Assembly: GCA_024684375.1 (NCBI GenBank) | Contig: JAIKWZ010000019.1 | Location: forward strand, 164,356-228,355 | DNA: 64,000 bases | Reading direction: 5' to 3' | Origin: Clostridiales bacterium | Lineage (GTDB): Bacteria > Bacillota > Clostridia > Christensenellales > Aristaeellaceae | In this document: piece after piece, positions 16,968-27,347 of the stretch | Layout of the letters: the number at the start of each line of letters is the position of its first letter | How positions within the stretch are numbered: position 1 is the stretch's first letter | Made by a program: the position numbers and the translations under genes | Notes under the pieces: generated by a model | The model's input: the letters and a program-made list of their open reading frames with translations, nothing else | Database searches by the model: none | What the model was told of the DNA's origin: nothing

Positions 16968-18422
16968 CTATTTCTTCTTGCTCTTCCGGCGATTGGATCC
17001 CTCTGTCTTCCTGGTGTCATAATTGCGATAGTACTTATTATAATACCTGTAATAACCGTAACGGCCGGAATGTTCTATTTTTTCACCATAGAATACAAAG
17101 CCCAGAACATCGAGGCCAGCCATCTCCGCCTGATTCAGCGCCTTCTGTATCTCGCGATGATCTGAAAAGTTCTGGCGAACCACGAAAAGCCCGCCCGCGA
17201 CCTCGGCGGATAAGGCCAATGCGTCCGCGACTATGTTTATCGGCGGCACATCCAGGATGATTATATCGTATGCTTTCTCAAGCTGGAGGAATAATTCATG
17301 CATCGCATTCGAACCCAGCATTTCCGTCGGATTCGGCGGTGTTCGTCCGGCCGGCAATATATCTAAAGTACTGTAATCAGTCGTCAGCACAGTGCTTTCC
17401 CATTTATTGAATCCGGCCAATACTTCAGAAAGGCCGCTGGATTTAGCCTTATAATTGAATATGCTGTTCTGGCAGGACCTTCGCACGTCGGCATCGATCA
17501 GCAAAACATGCTTATCGCTTAAGGCAAGGGATATTGCCAGGTTAGCAGCGATTGTCGATTTTCCTTCGCCTGATACCGCGCTGGTAACAACAACAGAATG
17601 TTTATCCTTGCCTGCCAGCACATAAAGCAGGTTCATTCGCAGTTTCGCATATTCCTCAACCTGATCTATCGGAGCGTTATTGTTGAGGCGGAACGCGCTG
17701 CGTTCCTTATTGTCATCACCGACGATACGCCTTAGTGATGAGAGCACCGGCGGAGTATATTTTTCTTTCAACTCCTTTGTATCGTGCACTTTATTATTCA
17801 GGAAGAAGAAAATCAGCAGGATCCCTCCGGCGATCGCAGCGCCCGCAAACGCGCCGATCATGAACCCGTTTGAAGATGCATACCTGTCCGGCGAAAAAGG
17901 AACCGTTGCATAGTCAATGATTTCAATACTTCCGGCGCTTACCACACGGATGATTTCAGCCGGCGCTACATCCAGAACGGCATTGCAGATGTCAGCAGAT
18001 TTCTGAGGTTGATTCGTTCTGCAGCTCACCCTCACTACGCCCGTTTCAGACACTGAACCCATAGAAAGAGTCGCGCCGATATATGCAGGTGTTATGCCCG
18101 GGTACTTAGCAGACAGCCTCTCGGCTATAACGTCGAGCACCTTGTTGCTTCTCACAACGACCATATATGTATCCAACAGCTGAACGGCGCTGTTCAGGTC
18201 AGAAGAACTCGTGTAGCCGTAATTGATAAGGTTCGGATTGCCGTTGTATACGTACATCGTGCCGGAAGCCGTGTAAGTATCTGCTTTAGTCTCCGGAGCA
18301 TTAAAATATACATATGCCACGCCTATCGCTGCGCATAACACTATAAGCCAGCAGCGCTTAAGGACGTACTTTAACAATTTGAAAAGATCAACGCTTGCCT
18401 CGCGGTTTCTTACATAGGCCAT
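16968..18422 (-). CDS. Fused Wzz/CpsC-like and CpsD-like BY-kinase
   Basis: Wzz-type N-terminus with two TM segments; VVVTSAVSGEGKSTIAANLA Walker A, VLLIDADVRR, IIILDVPP; C-terminal tyrosine cluster YGYYRYYNKYYRNYD. Confidence 0.9.
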   Translation of the reverse strand: MAYVRNREASVDLFKLLKYVLKRCWLIVLCAAIGVAYVYFNAPETKADTYTASGTMYVYNGNPNLINYGYTSSSDLNSAVQLLDTYMVVVRSNKVLDVIAERLSAKYPGITPAYIGATLSMGSVSETGVVRVSCRTNQPQKSADICNAVLDVAPAEIIRVVSAGSIEIIDYATVPFSPDRYASSNGFMIGAFAGAAIAGGILLIFFFLNNKVHDTKELKEKYTPPVLSSLRRIVGDDNKERSAFRLNNNAPIDQVEEYAKLRMNLLYVLAGKDKHSVVVTSAVSGEGKSTIAANLAISLALSDKHVLLIDADVRRSCQNSIFNYKAKSSGLSEVLAGFNKWESTVLTTDYSTLDILPAGRTPPNPTEMLGSNAMHELFLQLEKAYDIIILDVPPINIVADALALSAEVAGGLFVVRQNFSDHREIQKALNQAEMAGLDVLGFVFYGEKIEHSGRYGYYRYYNKYYRNYDTRKTEGSNRRKSKKK

Positions 18423-18576
18423 ATCTGTTTTAAATTCTCCTTATCAGTTCAGCTAAACCAGGTTTTTCTTGTAAGCCGCTTTCGCTGTTTTATTACAATA
18501 TCGTATAATGAATATTCATCCAGTCATGCATGACCCGATATATTAGATAATAAACCCAAACACCAACTCACCTTAT

Positions 18577-18605
18577 ATTATACGTATGCGCAATACACAA
18601 GTCAA
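18577..18605 (-). promoter_or_regulatory. Sigma-A-type promoter for the BY-kinase/repeat/LCP operon
   Basis: Minus strand TTGACT (18605-18600), 17-nt spacer, TATAAT (18582-18577). Confidence 0.7.
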
Positions 18606-18650
18606 ACGTTTTTTCACGATAATTGAACTTATCATAGAATAATTATTTAA

Positions 18651-18675
18651 AAAAACGGCACTGATGTGCCGTTTT
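18651..18675. terminator. Terminator downstream of sigma-factor gene
   Basis: AAAAACGGCAC (18651-18661) TGAT GTGCCGTTTTT (18666-18675); U-run on the minus strand. Confidence 0.8.
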
Positions 18676-18820
18676 TAAGACAGTTCATTCAGCCTGTCAG
18701 ACGTTTGCTTTATGGACAAATGATTATTTGCTTCTCGGATCGGTTCGGCAGCGCCCGTAACCTCAGTATTCCGCCGGCAGCCGCTGCCCTGTTTCGCCTT
18801 CTCCTGCCGCGGGCATCCTC

Positions 18821-19300
18821 TTATCCCATATACTGTCTGAGTGCAGACAGCGCTTTCTGGTGTCGGATCTTGACTGCGCCGTAGCTCAGGTTCATCAGCC
18901 GCGCGATCTCGGTCATTGGTTTCTTATCGTAATAAAGCATTACGATTATGTCCCGCTGTTCCTGATCCAGTCTGTTCAGCGCGTCCGCCAGTTCGTCAAG
19001 CGTCTCCCTTTCCAGCATGGGCGTTTCCACAGACATGTCCGACGGTATTTCTTCGCTGATCTCCTCCGAAGGCCTGAACTTTCGGAAATGGTCTATCAGA
19101 GTGTTTCGGGTTATCGTAAAGATCCAGGTGCTCACGGATGCCTTAGTCTCGTCAAAATCGTTGATTCTCCGTAAAACCTTTTCAAAGACATCCTCGCACA
19201 GATCCTCGGCTTCAGCCCGTCGCTGCACCCGGGTCATGATGTATCTCATCACTTTGCCGCTGTACGTGGCGTAGATCTTTCCCACATCAGGAGAAGTCAT
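18821..19300 (-). CDS. ECF-type sigma-70 family RNA polymerase sigma factor
   Basis: Sigma region 2 (AEDLCEDVFEKVLRRINDFDETKASVSTWIFTITRNTLIDHFRK) and region 4 (LDQEQRDIIVMLYYDKKPMTEIARLMNLSYGAVKIRHQKALSALR). Confidence 0.9.
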   Translation of the reverse strand: MTSPDVGKIYATYSGKVMRYIMTRVQRRAEAEDLCEDVFEKVLRRINDFDETKASVSTWIFTITRNTLIDHFRKFRPSEEISEEIPSDMSVETPMLERETLDELADALNRLDQEQRDIIVMLYYDKKPMTEIARLMNLSYGAVKIRHQKALSALRQYMG

Positions 19301-19487
19301 TTTCTTGCTTGGGTGTTTTTTGCTTTAATGCTGTTTCCGGCTGCCCCGCCGCCGCCACGAGCTCCGCTTCGTCGTCAGTCAGCTGCCGCGCGGCGTAACG
19401 AGCGTGCACTCTGTCAATAACCGCCTGCAGCTTGTCGCTCTTTTCATAATCCTGAAAATCGAAGAATAAACTAAGCTTTTTCTCCAA
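19287..19487 (-). CDS. Small hypothetical protein coupled to the sigma factor
   Basis: TTG at 19487 with AAAGGAGG upstream gives MEKKLSLFFDFQDYEKSDKLQAVIDRVHARYAARQLTDDEAELVAAAGQPETALKQKTPKQENDFS; overlaps sigma start by 14 nt. Confidence 0.6.
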   Translation of the reverse strand: MEKKLSLFFDFQDYEKSDKLQAVIDRVHARYAARQLTDDEAELVAAAGQPETALKQKTPKQENDFS

Positions 19488-19722
19488 ACTGCTCCTCCTT
19501 TCTATCCATTGTGAAGTGCTTTTTTGAAGTACTTCCTGATTATATACGTGCATTCTGATAAGATGGCAGCTGTTCCGCAAAGATCGTCAGTGTATTTCCG
19601 GGGCCTCAGACCCATGCGGTCATCTTATACATATATTCTATCACAAACGCTTCCGACTGTCTATGGCAGTAACTAACGCGTCATCGCGCATCAGCGTGAG
19701 AGTACCGGCTTCGGCAGCTCGT

Positions 19723-22700
19723 TTACGGCGAACCGGTATCACTTGTTGAGAGCTTTACCACCATCGTGCATCCGCTGGCCGCAGACAGGTCGTAATTGCC
19801 GCTTGAACCGCTGGTTACGGATCTTTCAGGCGCAGGTATGGTATATGTACCCGGTTCCGAACCGGTACCGTTCACTTTGACAGTTATCACGTCGCCTGTA
19901 AACAATCTGTACCTAAGTGTCCAGACCCCACCGGAAACCTGTCCTTCGTCTATAGGATTTATCTGCCTTCCGAAATAATGCTCGTCTCCGCCCAGGTAGC
20001 TCACTTTGACGTCCGGGAAAAACGTCTCACCCTCAGACCACGAAACCTCATAGCCGGACAGCGCGACTTTTATCCTGAGCTTCTCTACCGTAAGGCTGCC
20101 GTCCACTGTCTTAACATTCGTAAAATAGGATGTCACATTATTTTCTTCCGCGTCCCAGATCGTATATTGGGATATATGGCTCGCGCTTGTCCCGGCATTG
20201 GTCTGGCTCCCCGTAACACCTCCTATCGTAACAAAGAAGTCGTCGCTGGGAAGTCCTGAATATGTGTAATCTTCTTCATCTCCAACGATAGGCGTGCCGT
20301 CGTAGTCCTTGCTCTGGGAACCAAGAGTGATAGTGACCTGAGTTGTATTTTTGCTCACCGTAAGCGTACCCAGCTGCTCGTTTACAGTGTAGTTCGCGCT
20401 GTTTGTACTGCCCCAGTTTATGGTATAGGTGTTTGAAGTACTGCCGACATTGGTTATCGTGCCTTTCGCGGTAACGGTCGCTGTGTCATACCCCTTAAGC
20501 CCGGTAAGCTCCGCCCCGTCAGTCTTGGTCAGCGCGGTGCCGTCATACATTTTACTCGCTGAGCCGGTCTTCACAGTCAGCTGAGCCTTGGATATCGTTA
20601 CAGTGCAGCCTGATACCGTTATATCGTAGTTGCCCGTTGTTCCGCTTACGGAACAGGTCGGATTATATGTATGTTCACCCACACCGGGGCCGCACATGGG
20701 TCCTCTGACGGTAAGCGTATCTCCCGTATTCAATTTATAATAATACAAGTGATAATTGCCGTCCGCACCGGCGTCTGTCAAACTCAGCGTTGCGCCGCTG
20801 GAAGGGCCGTTTGCGTAAGCTACGGTAGAAGACGCCCATACCCCTGATCCCATATACTCGATCGTCCTGGATTGTGCTGAAACCGTGATACGGAGCGGTT
20901 CGACAGTAAGCGTGCCTTTGTTTTTCGTAAGGTTGGTCAGTTTTGAAGTCACATCCTCCGAGCCGTAGAAGAATTTGCACTCGCTTACGACATTGTCGCT
21001 GCTGCCAGCGTTCGTCTGGCTGCCCGTGACGGCGATCGAATACGTAAACCATGACGGCGCTCCGCTTACGGTATAACCGTTTTCGGTAAGCGCGGTGCCG
21101 TCATACACCTTGCTGGCGGATTTGGCGGTGACCGTTATCGGAGCAGAGTAATCAGGCGTGACTTCGAGCGTGCCAAGAGATGGCGTGACAGTATAATTGC
21201 CTGAGCTGACGCCGCCCCAGTTTATTGAGTAAGTGTTGGCTGTACTGCCCGGATTTGTTATGGTGCCCGTCGCGGTGACGGTCACCTTGTCCGTGTCTGT
21301 TGCGGCAAGTCCCAAGCCGCCAAACGTGACGCTGCTGTTTGTCAGCGGCGTTCCGTCATAGACCTTCGAGCCGGAGCCCGTTGTGATCGTCAGCGGTCTT
21401 GGATCCACCTTGAAAGATCCGTTTGTTATGCTGGCGCTGTAGTTGGAGGACAGTGTGTCTGAGAAAATATCTACCTCGGATAGATAACCGGTCAGCGTAT
21501 GAGTTCCGGCCTGCGCATTGTATCCGGAGATAGACAGCCCAAACCCTTCGCCTTCCACAGGGGAATTATATACGTAGAGCGCACTGTTAACATTTTCTGA
21601 TGTTCCGTTAAACTGACGGCTCCTGTACGAGATCGTTTCACCCGCGACGACCAGCGTGGGCTCCGGCCAGATTGTAAATATAGAAGGAGGAACGCTCCCC
21701 GAGTATGTCATGTACGCGTTATCGCCGATTGTGAATTTGAGCTGCAGCGGCGTGACCTCAAGCGTTCCAAGTTTTTCCGTGATCGTATAGTTTTCCTCGG
21801 AAGCATCATCCCATTCTATAGTATAGGTGTTCTGCGATTTTCCTGCATTTTTTCTTTTGCCCGTAGCAGTCACGCTGACTCTCATTTGATCTTCGGCTGA
21901 CAGCCCTGTTACACTTTTGATCCCGGCTGTCAAGTCTGTACCGTCGTACACCTTGCTGGCGGAATCTGTGACAATAGTGAGCTGAGCAGGCTTAACTATC
22001 AGTTTGCCGAGAGTCTCAGATGAAATGTAGTAGTTCTCCGGGTTCGTCTTGCCCCAGGATATATCGTAGGTGTTCTCGGTGCTTCCTACGTTGATTATGC
22101 TGCCATCGGGCTTAACAGTTATTTTGTCATTGCCCTTCAGACCGCTTACGCTTGCTTTGTTGGATTTAAGCTCTGTCCCGTCATAATTCCTGCTTGCGGA
22201 GCCTGTCTTGATGGTGATAGGCGCGGGTTCGACATACACGGGAAATGTCTTTAAAGCGGAGCCCGAGAACTCAAAGTTGGATGAAGATCCCGATACGCTT
22301 ACAGCGCCTTTTAAGTTATAATTGCCTACATTGGTTCCGGCGCCTTTCATGGTAACACGAACGGTATCCCCGGTAAAGAGTTCAAATTCAAATACCGCTC
22401 CTTTGGTGTCGACGCGCTTTCCCTTTACTTTCGAGCCTGAGTGTTCACCGTTCAGGAATGTAAGGGTAGGAGTCGGCGCGGCGGCGGTCCCTGAGTAAAC
22501 GAGGGTAATGTCATCCGGAACATCGATCCTGACTTTCAGCGGCTCAACTTTTAGAGAGCCCAGATCCGCGCTGATCTTGTAGTTGCTTTCTTTCGCGTTT
22601 GTCCATTTGACGGAATAGCCGTTGCTGGTTTTGCCCGCGTTTTTGATCCGGCCAGTTGAAGAAACATCCGCTTTCTCACCGTCAACGAAACCTGTAATTG

Positions 22701-24795
22701 TCGCCTTACTGTTAGAAAGATTCTTTCCGTTATACACCCTGCTGGCAGATCCTGTCGTGACCTTAAGCGTTGCAGGGTTTATTTTAAGAGTGCCCGCCAC
22801 GAGCTTGAGATCCGGATAGTATTCCGTAACATCTTCTCCGTTTTCGTCGAAAACCTGATATCCTGTGACCCTGCTGCTGACAGTGCCGGCATCCGTCGCT
22901 TTTCCTGCCACTTTCGCGGTCAGAGTATAACCTTTTGCAAGCCCGGTAACAGTCACGCCTTTCGCGTTAAGAGGCTTGCCGTCATAGACTTTCGTTGCCG
23001 ATCGCGCGGTCACTGTGACATCGGTCAAAGCGGGAAGCACCTTTAATGTGCCCAAGTCCTCGGTGATAATGAAATTTTTCTGGTTTTCGTTGCCCCAGTC
23101 GATAGTGTAAGTGTTCTTACTTTCGCCTTGCGCAGTTCGGCTGCCGGTAGCTGTCACTTTGACGGAGTCATCTATCCTGACTTCCTTAAATTTAGCTTCT
23201 TGCGCACTAAGCGCCCTGCCGTTATAGTCTGTTATGTCTGAGTCTATGTTTATATGAGCATTTGTGAGCTCGCGCATGAGGCCGCCCGCATATTTTATGC
23301 TTACTGTCAGGCCGTCCTTAACGGTCGTCTCTTCGTCCTTGCTGGGCAGCTGACTGATTCGCTCAAGCACTTTAGCCTTATCCCAGCCGGTGTCCGCGCA
23401 TGCCTGGTCCAGCAGCTCCGGGTTATCCGCGTACAGCCGCAGGATTTGTTTTGGAATCTCGTCCTCACTGATTTTATCTACGCTGAAGGTTATGCTGTCC
23501 GCATCGTTCTCGTCGCTCAGAAGTACAGTCAGCTTTTCGCCCGCAGCCAACACGATCTGGCTGGTCTTACCGGTCAGTGGGTTCGTGCCGTGTACGATCA
23601 GTTCGCCGCTTAAACCGTAGAGGGTCTCTCCTTCCCGCTCGGACAATACCATGGATGTATTGCGCCACGGCTCCTGTTCCGTCTTACCTGAAATCACATT
23701 AAAACCGGCTTCATTGCAAGTCAGCGGTTTGCCGTCATATCTTTTCGTCGCCGAGCCGGTCCATACGGTCATGGGCGCGGGGTCAACGACCAGCTTTCCT
23801 GGAACGGTCTCAATGATGTTGAAGTGACTGGTCACGTTTTCGCCATTTTTATTGTAGATCGCGTAGGAACCGATGGGGTTCTCCACAGTTCCTGCATTGG
23901 TGACGGATCCAACGGCTGACGCGTTGATGTCAAACATTTCCGGAAGGTTATAAACCAGTATATCTCCCGGTCTGGTCAGAGGAGTTCCGTCATACAGTTT
24001 ACTCGCGCTCTGCGCAATAATCATAACCTTGCCGGTAAACTCCCAGTCGCCGTCTGCCGGGAAGTCATAGTCTTCGAACAGCTTGGGGCAAGCCGTCATG
24101 ACTCGCGTTGCCGTATTGTTATCCTCAAATTGATCCTGTAGAAACGGCGTAAGGTTTCTTTTATTTATACCGGCTATAACGGTATCCTGACCTACAACAG
24201 CGATCTGTCCAGCGTGCACTGCAAATTTCTGGCCGTTTTTCTGTGTTACTGCTGCGCTGCCTTCGAGAACCCCGAACACCGTGACTTTTTCACTCGCATT
24301 CGTCGGTGTTTGACGCGGAGTCAGTCCGTATGTTTTTGCCGCCTGCGCCGCGGGAAGGACCGATACAACGGTGATAGTCCCACGGATACCTACGGTCATG
24401 GTTGAGGTCGTTATGTCCAGGCTCTCGTTCTCATCAAGCTTTTCACGGACATCAAGGAAAAGTGTGCCTTCATTCAGCGTCAGCACCATATGGTTATCAT
24501 TCTTTTCGAATTTTACGGTGCTGTTTTGGTCTATTGACAGGATCTTCGTGCTGTCAAGGCTCACGGAAGCGGTAGACTCCGCGCCCGTACGCATAGTCTC
24601 GCCGTTTGCAAAGCGGACGTTTTCCATCACGAAGCGCGGGCTGCCCGATGCATCGAGGATCTCCACATTCCCGTCGTATCTAAGCAGGCGTATTGTTTCT
24701 GCGCTGTAACTGTCTCCCAAAGCATAAGGGAGCAAGAAGAGCACGGCGAATACAACTGCCAAAGCTAAAATGCCTTTTTGCAAACGATGCTCCAA
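19723..24795 (-). CDS. Large secreted FecR-domain protein with MBG/YDG-type repeat modules
   Basis: TTG start with GGAGGAG SD; signal peptide; FecR-like N-terminus (GNVEILDASGSPRFVMENVRFANGETMRTGAESTASVSLDSTKILSIDQNSTVKF); many SASKxYDGTxL...NYTV...LGTLxV modules. Confidence 0.85.
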   Translation of the reverse strand: MEHRLQKGILALAVVFAVLFLLPYALGDSYSAETIRLLRYDGNVEILDASGSPRFVMENVRFANGETMRTGAESTASVSLDSTKILSIDQNSTVKFEKNDNHMVLTLNEGTLFLDVREKLDENESLDITTSTMTVGIRGTITVVSVLPAAQAAKTYGLTPRQTPTNASEKVTVFGVLEGSAAVTQKNGQKFAVHAGQIAVVGQDTVIAGINKRNLTPFLQDQFEDNNTATRVMTACPKLFEDYDFPADGDWEFTGKVMIIAQSASKLYDGTPLTRPGDILVYNLPEMFDINASAVGSVTNAGTVENPIGSYAIYNKNGENVTSHFNIIETVPGKLVVDPAPMTVWTGSATKRYDGKPLTCNEAGFNVISGKTEQEPWRNTSMVLSEREGETLYGLSGELIVHGTNPLTGKTSQIVLAAGEKLTVLLSDENDADSITFSVDKISEDEIPKQILRLYADNPELLDQACADTGWDKAKVLERISQLPSKDEETTVKDGLTVSIKYAGGLMRELTNAHINIDSDITDYNGRALSAQEAKFKEVRIDDSVKVTATGSRTAQGESKNTYTIDWGNENQKNFIITEDLGTLKVLPALTDVTVTARSATKVYDGKPLNAKGVTVTGLAKGYTLTAKVAGKATDAGTVSSRVTGYQVFDENGEDVTEYYPDLKLVAGTLKINPATLKVTTGSASRVYNGKNLSNSKATITGFVDGEKADVSSTGRIKNAGKTSNGYSVKWTNAKESNYKISADLGSLKVEPLKVRIDVPDDITLVYSGTAAAPTPTLTFLNGEHSGSKVKGKRVDTKGAVFEFELFTGDTVRVTMKGAGTNVGNYNLKGAVSVSGSSSNFEFSGSALKTFPVYVEPAPITIKTGSASRNYDGTELKSNKASVSGLKGNDKITVKPDGSIINVGSTENTYDISWGKTNPENYYISSETLGKLIVKPAQLTIVTDSASKVYDGTDLTAGIKSVTGLSAEDQMRVSVTATGKRKNAGKSQNTYTIEWDDASEENYTITEKLGTLEVTPLQLKFTIGDNAYMTYSGSVPPSIFTIWPEPTLVVAGETISYRSRQFNGTSENVNSALYVYNSPVEGEGFGLSISGYNAQAGTHTLTGYLSEVDIFSDTLSSNYSASITNGSFKVDPRPLTITTGSGSKVYDGTPLTNSSVTFGGLGLAATDTDKVTVTATGTITNPGSTANTYSINWGGVSSGNYTVTPSLGTLEVTPDYSAPITVTAKSASKVYDGTALTENGYTVSGAPSWFTYSIAVTGSQTNAGSSDNVVSECKFFYGSEDVTSKLTNLTKNKGTLTVEPLRITVSAQSRTIEYMGSGVWASSTVAYANGPSSGATLSLTDAGADGNYHLYYYKLNTGDTLTVRGPMCGPGVGEHTYNPTCSVSGTTGNYDITVSGCTVTISKAQLTVKTGSASKMYDGTALTKTDGAELTGLKGYDTATVTAKGTITNVGSTSNTYTINWGSTNSANYTVNEQLGTLTVSKNTTQVTITLGSQSKDYDGTPIVGDEEDYTYSGLPSDDFFVTIGGVTGSQTNAGTSASHISQYTIWDAEENNVTSYFTNVKTVDGSLTVEKLRIKVALSGYEVSWSEGETFFPDVKVSYLGGDEHYFGRQINPIDEGQVSGGVWTLRYRLFTGDVITVKVNGTGSEPGTYTIPAPERSVTSGSSGNYDLSAASGCTMVVKLSTSDTGSP

Positions 24796-25052
24796 GATAA
24801 CTCCTCCTTCTGGCGGCGTTCCGCGGTAGGTATGGCTGAAAATATTTCGATAATAATTATACCATATGATTATACGATGTTACAATGCCGGTTGGCCAGA
24901 ATATTTTTATTTGTCGTGATACTGAACACGTTCATTCACAGTATGTGGCCACGGTCATCTTCACCATACCGCGCTTGTTTTGACCCATCCTGCCGGTTTC
25001 CAGCTTTGGCATGTTAAAATCAGAAAAACCGCCTTATTGAATGCGCAATCAA

Positions 25053-25081
25053 TTTACTACAGTGTTCAGCTATGCTATAAT
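25053..25081 (+). promoter_or_regulatory. Sigma-A-like promoter upstream of the 25163 ORF
   Basis: TTTACT (25053-25058), 17 nt, TATAAT (25076-25081). Confidence 0.5.
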
Positions 25082-25162
25082 GTTCACGGAATTAAAACAG
25101 CGACGGTTTCAAGCAAAAATTCGGATAGGAGAAGCACGTTGTCCGGCGCGATATGACCGAAC

Positions 25163-26080
25163 GTGCGGCATTCAATGAGTATATATCAGAAAAATCTGCG
25201 CAGGCTGGGTTTTATCCTGACAGGCGTTGCGGTACTTGATTTGATACTGGAGCTAGCCCTTTACAGGTACCTGCTCGCTTCATCTGCTACGTTCAAAAAA
25301 CAGATCCTGTCTCCCCTGGGCATTTGCCTTAAAGACGGTATCGGCCTGGCGATAGGTCTGTCGGCATGGTTCATATATTATCACAAGGATCAGGCCGGAT
25401 GGATTATCAAAGTCGAGATTTTGCTTTTTCTGGCCGCCTTTCCCGCAATCCTGATCAGCGCAAACGGCAAAGCATCGAGCCGTATCGACTGCCTGATCAA
25501 CGCGACCATGATACTGTCGGCTATGGCAGTATACACCGCGCTGCAGCTTAAGCGGAGCGATCGCAACTGGCAGCGCGTATGCAACGCAAAAGCTTCCATG
25601 CTGGATCTTAAACTTCCCGGTTTCAATCAATGGTTCAATTCAATAGAGATCGGACCGAAGCTGGAACTGAATCAGGAGATATCTTCCGTCGTCGACCGTT
25701 TCCTTGAAACATCAAAGGAAGCACGGCCTCTTGAAATCACAATCCACTGTCCCCGCGAAAGCTCCGAAGCCCTGCGCAACACCATGCAGGAAGTGTTCCA
25801 GATGCATTATGAAGATGAGGAGCGGAGCATAAACAGTTACCTGGAAAAGCGCTATATCCGTGTTATGGCCCTGGTGATCATAAGCATCATTCTTGTATCC
25901 GTCTGGATCAATTTCGCGCCGTCAGGAGATGAAGGCGTGACGTGGACGATACTCAGCAATTTTGCCGCATTCAGCCTCTGGCAAATCGGCGGCACATATT
26001 TTGAGCGTTCTGACGGTTACGGCAAACTGCTCCGCGCGCAGATCGCTAAACAGGCAAAGCTGCACTTCTGGGCAGATTAA
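25163..26080 (+). CDS. Membrane protein of unknown function
   Basis: 305 aa ORF with several TM segments at both ends and a soluble middle region; start codon uncertain. Confidence 0.6.
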   Translation: MRHSMSIYQKNLRRLGFILTGVAVLDLILELALYRYLLASSATFKKQILSPLGICLKDGIGLAIGLSAWFIYYHKDQAGWIIKVEILLFLAAFPAILISANGKASSRIDCLINATMILSAMAVYTALQLKRSDRNWQRVCNAKASMLDLKLPGFNQWFNSIEIGPKLELNQEISSVVDRFLETSKEARPLEITIHCPRESSEALRNTMQEVFQMHYEDEERSINSYLEKRYIRVMALVIISIILVSVWINFAPSGDEGVTWTILSNFAAFSLWQIGGTYFERSDGYGKLLRAQIAKQAKLHFWAD

Positions 26081-26369
26081 GATAATCAAACGTTTTTTTG
26101 TTTCCCGCCGCCTTGTAAAACTGATCGAAGCAGGAAACAGTATTAACATATCATAATAAGCTCGAACGCGGTGCGATCGCAGCGACCCATTGATAATACA
26201 TGCTCACGCGACAAGCGCCAGGCGCGACCGGCAGGCTCAATAAAAAAGCAGAAAGTCAAGCCGCGAAAAACAGCCAGCAACTGACTTCGAATGAAGATCC
26301 GGATATCCTTAAGATAAGAAGAAGCAGTATATTCGGGAAACGTTTCTTATAATTCCAAAACGCAGGCTT

Positions 26370-26840
26370 TCAATTCCCATGTTTTTGCGTTTTACGTTTT
26401 GCGACTATGAGCAGTATGGCAAAAGCCATAAGTATTCCTGTGATCGAACCGCCTGCGTCTATCAGCGTGTCCTGCCACATTCCTGCCCTCCCCGCTATAA
26501 ACGTCTGGTGAAATTCGTCAGCTATTGCGCTTATAACCGTAACAGGCAACGCCAGAAATGCATAAAACGGCTTCTGATACGGAGCAAACGCAAAGCCAAG
26601 CGACAGCCCCAGAAGAATGAACAAACCGAAATGCGCAGCCTTTCTGACTATGTATCCCGCCCTCGCAAGATTGTCCTCGGAAGCTTCAATGCCAAAAAGC
26701 CGCAGCAGGAAGCCAGTCACCGATCCGCTCAGCCGGCTCGATTCATCTCCGTTTTGAGACGAGAAAAACCACATCGCGACTAACAGCGCAACCGCGATAA
26801 CAAAGCAGCTTATTCGGAATACCATATATCTTTTATTCAT
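26370..26840 (-). CDS. VanZ-family membrane protein
   Basis: KAAHFGLFILLGLSLGFAF, ISAIADEFHQTFIAGRAGMWQDTLIDAGGSITGIL. Confidence 0.88.
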   Translation of the reverse strand: MNKRYMVFRISCFVIAVALLVAMWFFSSQNGDESSRLSGSVTGFLLRLFGIEASEDNLARAGYIVRKAAHFGLFILLGLSLGFAFAPYQKPFYAFLALPVTVISAIADEFHQTFIAGRAGMWQDTLIDAGGSITGILMAFAILLIVAKRKTQKHGN

Positions 26841-27347
26841 AATCAGAAGTCAAGGACGATAGCTCTTGATTCACCGCATTTATCTGTATCTGGCAGTTGA
26901 TCCAGCATTTGACTGACATGTCGCCCTGTTTGTTTCATTTTACTCAGTGTTTCCGGTCTTATTTCAGTCCTTTGTATGCCATAATTACCTGTCCGGCCGG
27001 CGCATCGGTACCTTCCCAAAGTGTAACTGAAACACATCTAAGGTCCCCGGAGCGCCTGCACGGATTATTAGCCCGTTAACGCAAAAGGCGCGCAGTGGTC
27101 GCGTCAGATATATCCTCAACGCATAAATGGGCTTTACGCCGATGGCCTTCACATATCTTATAATACACCGCGAATTGTCTTTTGACAGTATATTACCATA
27201 AACATGAAATAAAGAAAAGCATCAGCGGTTCGTTTTTTACCCATAAGCAGATCTCTTCATGCTGTATGCTGTGGGTTCGATATAAACCTGCGATCATATT
27301 GTAAATGTCCCAGAGATTACACTTTTCACAGTGCCGCAATGGCAAAA

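Noticed and set aside
26843-27079. Possible degraded gene upstream of VanZ (frame reading LWEGTDAPAGQVIMAYKGLK*)
   Set aside because: Short fragment, no start or SD, and no family recognised; insufficient evidence to call a pseudogene.
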